Origin: Saprospiraceae bacterium
GTDB lineage: Bacteria; Bacteroidota; Bacteroidia; Chitinophagales; Saprospiraceae
Direction of reading: 5' to 3'
DNA length: 64,000 nucleotides
Assembly: GCA_020627705.1 (NCBI GenBank)
Contig: JAHDGJ010000008.1
Coordinates: 62,001 to 126,000, forward strand
Position numbers and translations under genes: made by a program. The notes below the pieces were generated by a model that was not told where the DNA came from, searched no databases, and saw nothing but the letters and a program-made list of their open reading frames with translations. Positions 61,990 to 64,000 of the stretch are shown here, one piece after another; the stretch's first letter is position 1, and each line of letters starts with the position of its first letter.

Positions 61990-63276
61990 CTATAGTTTCC
62001 AATAATTTTCGAATGATTCAGATTCTTTTATCCCCTTTATATCGAATAGAAGTAAAGAATCTTTGCAAAGGTTTTGTAAATCCTCTTTACTCAATCTTTT
62101 ATATTCATCATGTCCTACTGCAATTAGAATTGCATCATAGTTGCCTTCCGGCTTTTCTATCATACTAATTCCATATTCGTGTGCCACTTCATTAGAAGAA
62201 GCATATGGATCTACGACATGTACATTAAGAGAGTAATCCATGAGTTCTTTAATTAAATCAGCAACTTTTGAATTTCGAATGTCAGATACATTCTCCTTAA
62301 ACGTTACACCCATTACGAGCACTTTACTGTCCCCAGGATTTTTGTTGTTTTCAATCAGGGAAGTGACTACTTTTTTGGCAATGAAATGAGGGATGTAATC
62401 ATTTACCCTTCTTCCTGCGGCAATAACTTGAGGATCGTGCCCAATTTGTTTGGATTTATGCATGAGGTAGTACGGATCAACACCAATACAATGACCTCCT
62501 ACTAGTCCAGGAGTATATTTGTGAAAATTCCATTTGGACCCTGCAGCCTCAATCACCTCATTGGTATCTATGCCAATTCTGTCAAAAATTATGGCCAACT
62601 CGTTCATCAACGAAATGTTAATGTCTCTTTGAGTGTTTTCAATGACTTTAGCGGCTTCTGCTACTTTAACAGAAGTTGCTTTATACAAACCAGCTTCAAT
62701 GATAGAACCATAAACTTCAGAAATAACATTAAGCGTAGGTTCGTCGCAGGCACTTACTATTTTTAGAATTTTTGTTAGGGTGCGCACCTTATCACCAGGC
62801 ACGATTCTCTCGGGACTGTAGCCAAATTTGAAGTCTTGGTTTCCTTTGAGTCCACTGTGTTTTTCTAAAATTGGCACACAATCATCTTCAGTGCATCCAG
62901 GGTAAACGGTGCTTTCGTATACGACGATGTCCCCTTGTTTGAGGGATTTTCCTACACTTTCACTAGCGCCTAATAGTGGTTTAAGATTGGGTACTTTATT
63001 GTCATCGATATCAGTTGGCACTCCAATAATATGAAAATGAGCTTGTTTTAAATCTTCCGCATTAGAGGTGAAAAGAATGTCACAATTTTCGAAAGCAGAG
63101 TCATCCAGTTCTTTGCTTGGGTCTTTGCCATTTTGCATCATTTTCACTCTTTCTTCATTGATGTCAAAACCTATCACAGCATAGTGTTTTGCAAATTCTA
63201 AGGCCAAAGGGAGGCCAACATAACCCAAGCCAGTTACACTAATTTTTTTCTTTTTACTTTTTAATTCGTCAATCAT
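61990..63276 (-). CDS. wbpA: UDP-N-acetyl-D-hexosamine 6-dehydrogenase (WbpA/TviB-like)
   Basis: 428 residues. VTGLGYVGLPLALEFAKHY binds NAD, YESTVYPGCTEDDCVPIL and FGYSPERIVPGD are central motifs, and GGHCIGVDPYYL contains the catalytic Cys. It oxidises UDP-GlcNAc (or UDP-GalNAc) to the uronic acid. With the DegT aminotransferase, acetyltransferase and WlbA-type genes downstream, UDP-GlcNAcA is the expected product here. Confidence 0.92.
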   Translation of the reverse strand: MIDELKSKKKKISVTGLGYVGLPLALEFAKHYAVIGFDINEERVKMMQNGKDPSKELDDSAFENCDILFTSNAEDLKQAHFHIIGVPTDIDDNKVPNLKPLLGASESVGKSLKQGDIVVYESTVYPGCTEDDCVPILEKHSGLKGNQDFKFGYSPERIVPGDKVRTLTKILKIVSACDEPTLNVISEVYGSIIEAGLYKATSVKVAEAAKVIENTQRDINISLMNELAIIFDRIGIDTNEVIEAAGSKWNFHKYTPGLVGGHCIGVDPYYLMHKSKQIGHDPQVIAAGRRVNDYIPHFIAKKVVTSLIENNKNPGDSKVLVMGVTFKENVSDIRNSKVADLIKELMDYSLNVHVVDPYASSNEVAHEYGISMIEKPEGNYDAILIAVGHDEYKRLSKEDLQNLCKDSLLLFDIKGIKESESFENYWKL

Positions 63277-63317
63277 TATGTGTCGAAATTTTATAATAGT
63301 TCAAGTTTTCGTTTGGA

Positions 63318-64000
63318 CTAATTAGCCAATACATTTATGAAGTTGTTCCCAACAAATTCTGTTGAATAATCATGAATACTTGCAATACAGTCGTCTGCAA
63401 TGTTATTTTTCCTCTTCATTTTATTATGCCAAAACAAAATCTTATCTACGAGGTCTTCAACATTGTCCTTTTTATATACAGATCCATTAATTTCTCGTTG
63501 CAATACTTCGATTTCTGGACCATGGAAGTTAAAATCATCTGATGTGATAAAGGGCAAGCCAAAAGACAAACCATGTATTAAAGAAAGTCCTGCATAATCT
63601 GGCATTATGAGAAGATCTGCATGCAAAAAATATGGAGTCAGGGCTTCTTCGTAAAGCGCTCCAGTAAAATTTATTTCCTCTGATAAACCATGATGAGTAA
63701 CATATTCCTTTAAATCAGTACTGATTGGTCCCTCACCAATTATGCAACAAGAAAAGAGGTGTTTGTTTTCTTTAAGTCTTAGACAAGCCTCTAAGAGAAG
63801 ATCAACTCTTTTTTGTTCAACTAATCTACCAACGTAGATTAGGCTTATTTTTTGATCGGCCTGTTTGTTTTCAATCTTTTGAGTTTTATAGCCTAAGGAA
63901 TCATCATTCATGTTGTTTCCAACTACATGGATTTTATCTTCAGGAATATTGATACCCTTGAGTAGGGCGATCCCTTTATTCCCTTGAAGCAATACGCCAT
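63318..64000 (-). CDS. Family 4 glycosyltransferase (partial, runs off the right edge)
   Basis: C-terminal part of a GT-B enzyme; the reading frame continues through the end of the window (G-V-L-L-Q-G-N-K-G at the edge). ISLIYVGRLVEQKRVDLLLEA opens the donor domain, FSCCIIGEGPISTDLKEYV and INFTGALYEEALTPYFLHADLLIMP follow, and GLSLIHGLSFGLPFI is the donor loop. About 227 residues are visible. It precedes wbpA by 41 bases, so the locus continues to the right. Confidence 0.85.
   Translation of the reverse strand, partial: GVLLQGNKGIALLKGINIPEDKIHVVGNNMNDDSLGYKTQKIENKQADQKISLIYVGRLVEQKRVDLLLEACLRLKENKHLFSCCIIGEGPISTDLKEYVTHHGLSEEINFTGALYEEALTPYFLHADLLIMPDYAGLSLIHGLSFGLPFITSDDFNFHGPEIEVLQREINGSVYKKDNVEDLVDKILFWHNKMKRKNNIADDCIASIHDYSTEFVGNNFINVLAN

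Noticed and set aside
1-64000. CRISPR arrays, tRNA or rRNA genes, defence systems
   Set aside because: No regularly spaced repeats, no cloverleaf-like or rRNA-like stretches and no cas, restriction or toxin-antitoxin genes were recognised by eye; a tRNAscan and repeat search would settle it.

Overview
The window looks like chromosomal DNA of a free-living, probably marine member of the Bacteroidota. The evidence is an ssb tail followed by gldE and gldD, a C25/PorU-like type IX secretion peptidase, DUF6090 and DUF2147 proteins, AT-rich gene-dense DNA, almost no Shine-Dalgarno sites, frequent TTG or GTG starts and TAnnTTTG-type promoter boxes. The class (Cytophagia, Flavobacteriia or Saprospiria) cannot be settled from the window alone.

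Left part (1-18.7 kb), housekeeping and accessory genes. The last codons of ssb are followed by the gliding genes gldE and gldD. These converge on recA across a strong bidirectional terminator. A minus-strand block of tightly overlapping genes follows: an alkyltransferase-like DNA-binding protein, a P-loop sulfotransferase-like protein, a class IV aminotransferase, a DUF2147 protein, and a kinase fused to a PLP phospho-lyase of the hydroxylysine kinase/AGXT2L kind. Its product is not known to me, but it looks like amino-acid or amino-alcohol metabolism. Next come a degenerate TrpF-like protein with a DUF6090 membrane protein, a methyltransferase, an MscS channel, rsmG, a membrane GT2 glycosyltransferase and a 1647-residue PorU-like C25 peptidase.

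Right part (18.7-64 kb), one very large surface-polysaccharide locus that runs off the right edge. Read along the minus strand from the right it contains: (i) UDP-GlcNAc(3NAc)A synthesis (wbpA, wbpE, wbpD, wbpB types); (ii) a Wzx flippase, acetyltransferase, FkbM methyltransferase, sulfotransferase, unusual polysaccharide deacetylase and two glycosyltransferases; (iii) UDP-N-acetyl-L-fucosamine synthesis (capE, capF, capG types) with an inserted cupin gene; (iv) a lipoprotein with a hyaluronidase-like fold, a Wzy-type polymerase/ligase, glycosyl-, acetyl- and methyltransferases; (v) a colanic-acid-like block with wcaF, glycosyltransferases, and gmd, fcl and manC for GDP-L-fucose; (vi) a mixed-orientation segment with a glutamine-dependent AsnB amidotransferase, a FemAB/GNAT-like acyltransferase, a second deacetylase of the same odd family, an SDR and a second sulfotransferase; (vii) a distal block with a second Wzx, an AsnB paralogue lacking the glutaminase cysteine, a polysaccharide pyruvyltransferase and glycosyltransferases.

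Together the genes predict one or two complex acidic glycans built from L-Fuc, L-FucNAc and a diacetamido-uronic acid (possibly amidated), decorated with acetyl, methyl, pyruvyl and sulfate groups. No initiating phosphoglycosyl transferase, chain-length regulator or outer-membrane export gene lies in the window. No tRNA, rRNA, CRISPR array, insertion sequence or phage gene was seen, and no gene-free stretch exceeds 300 bases.
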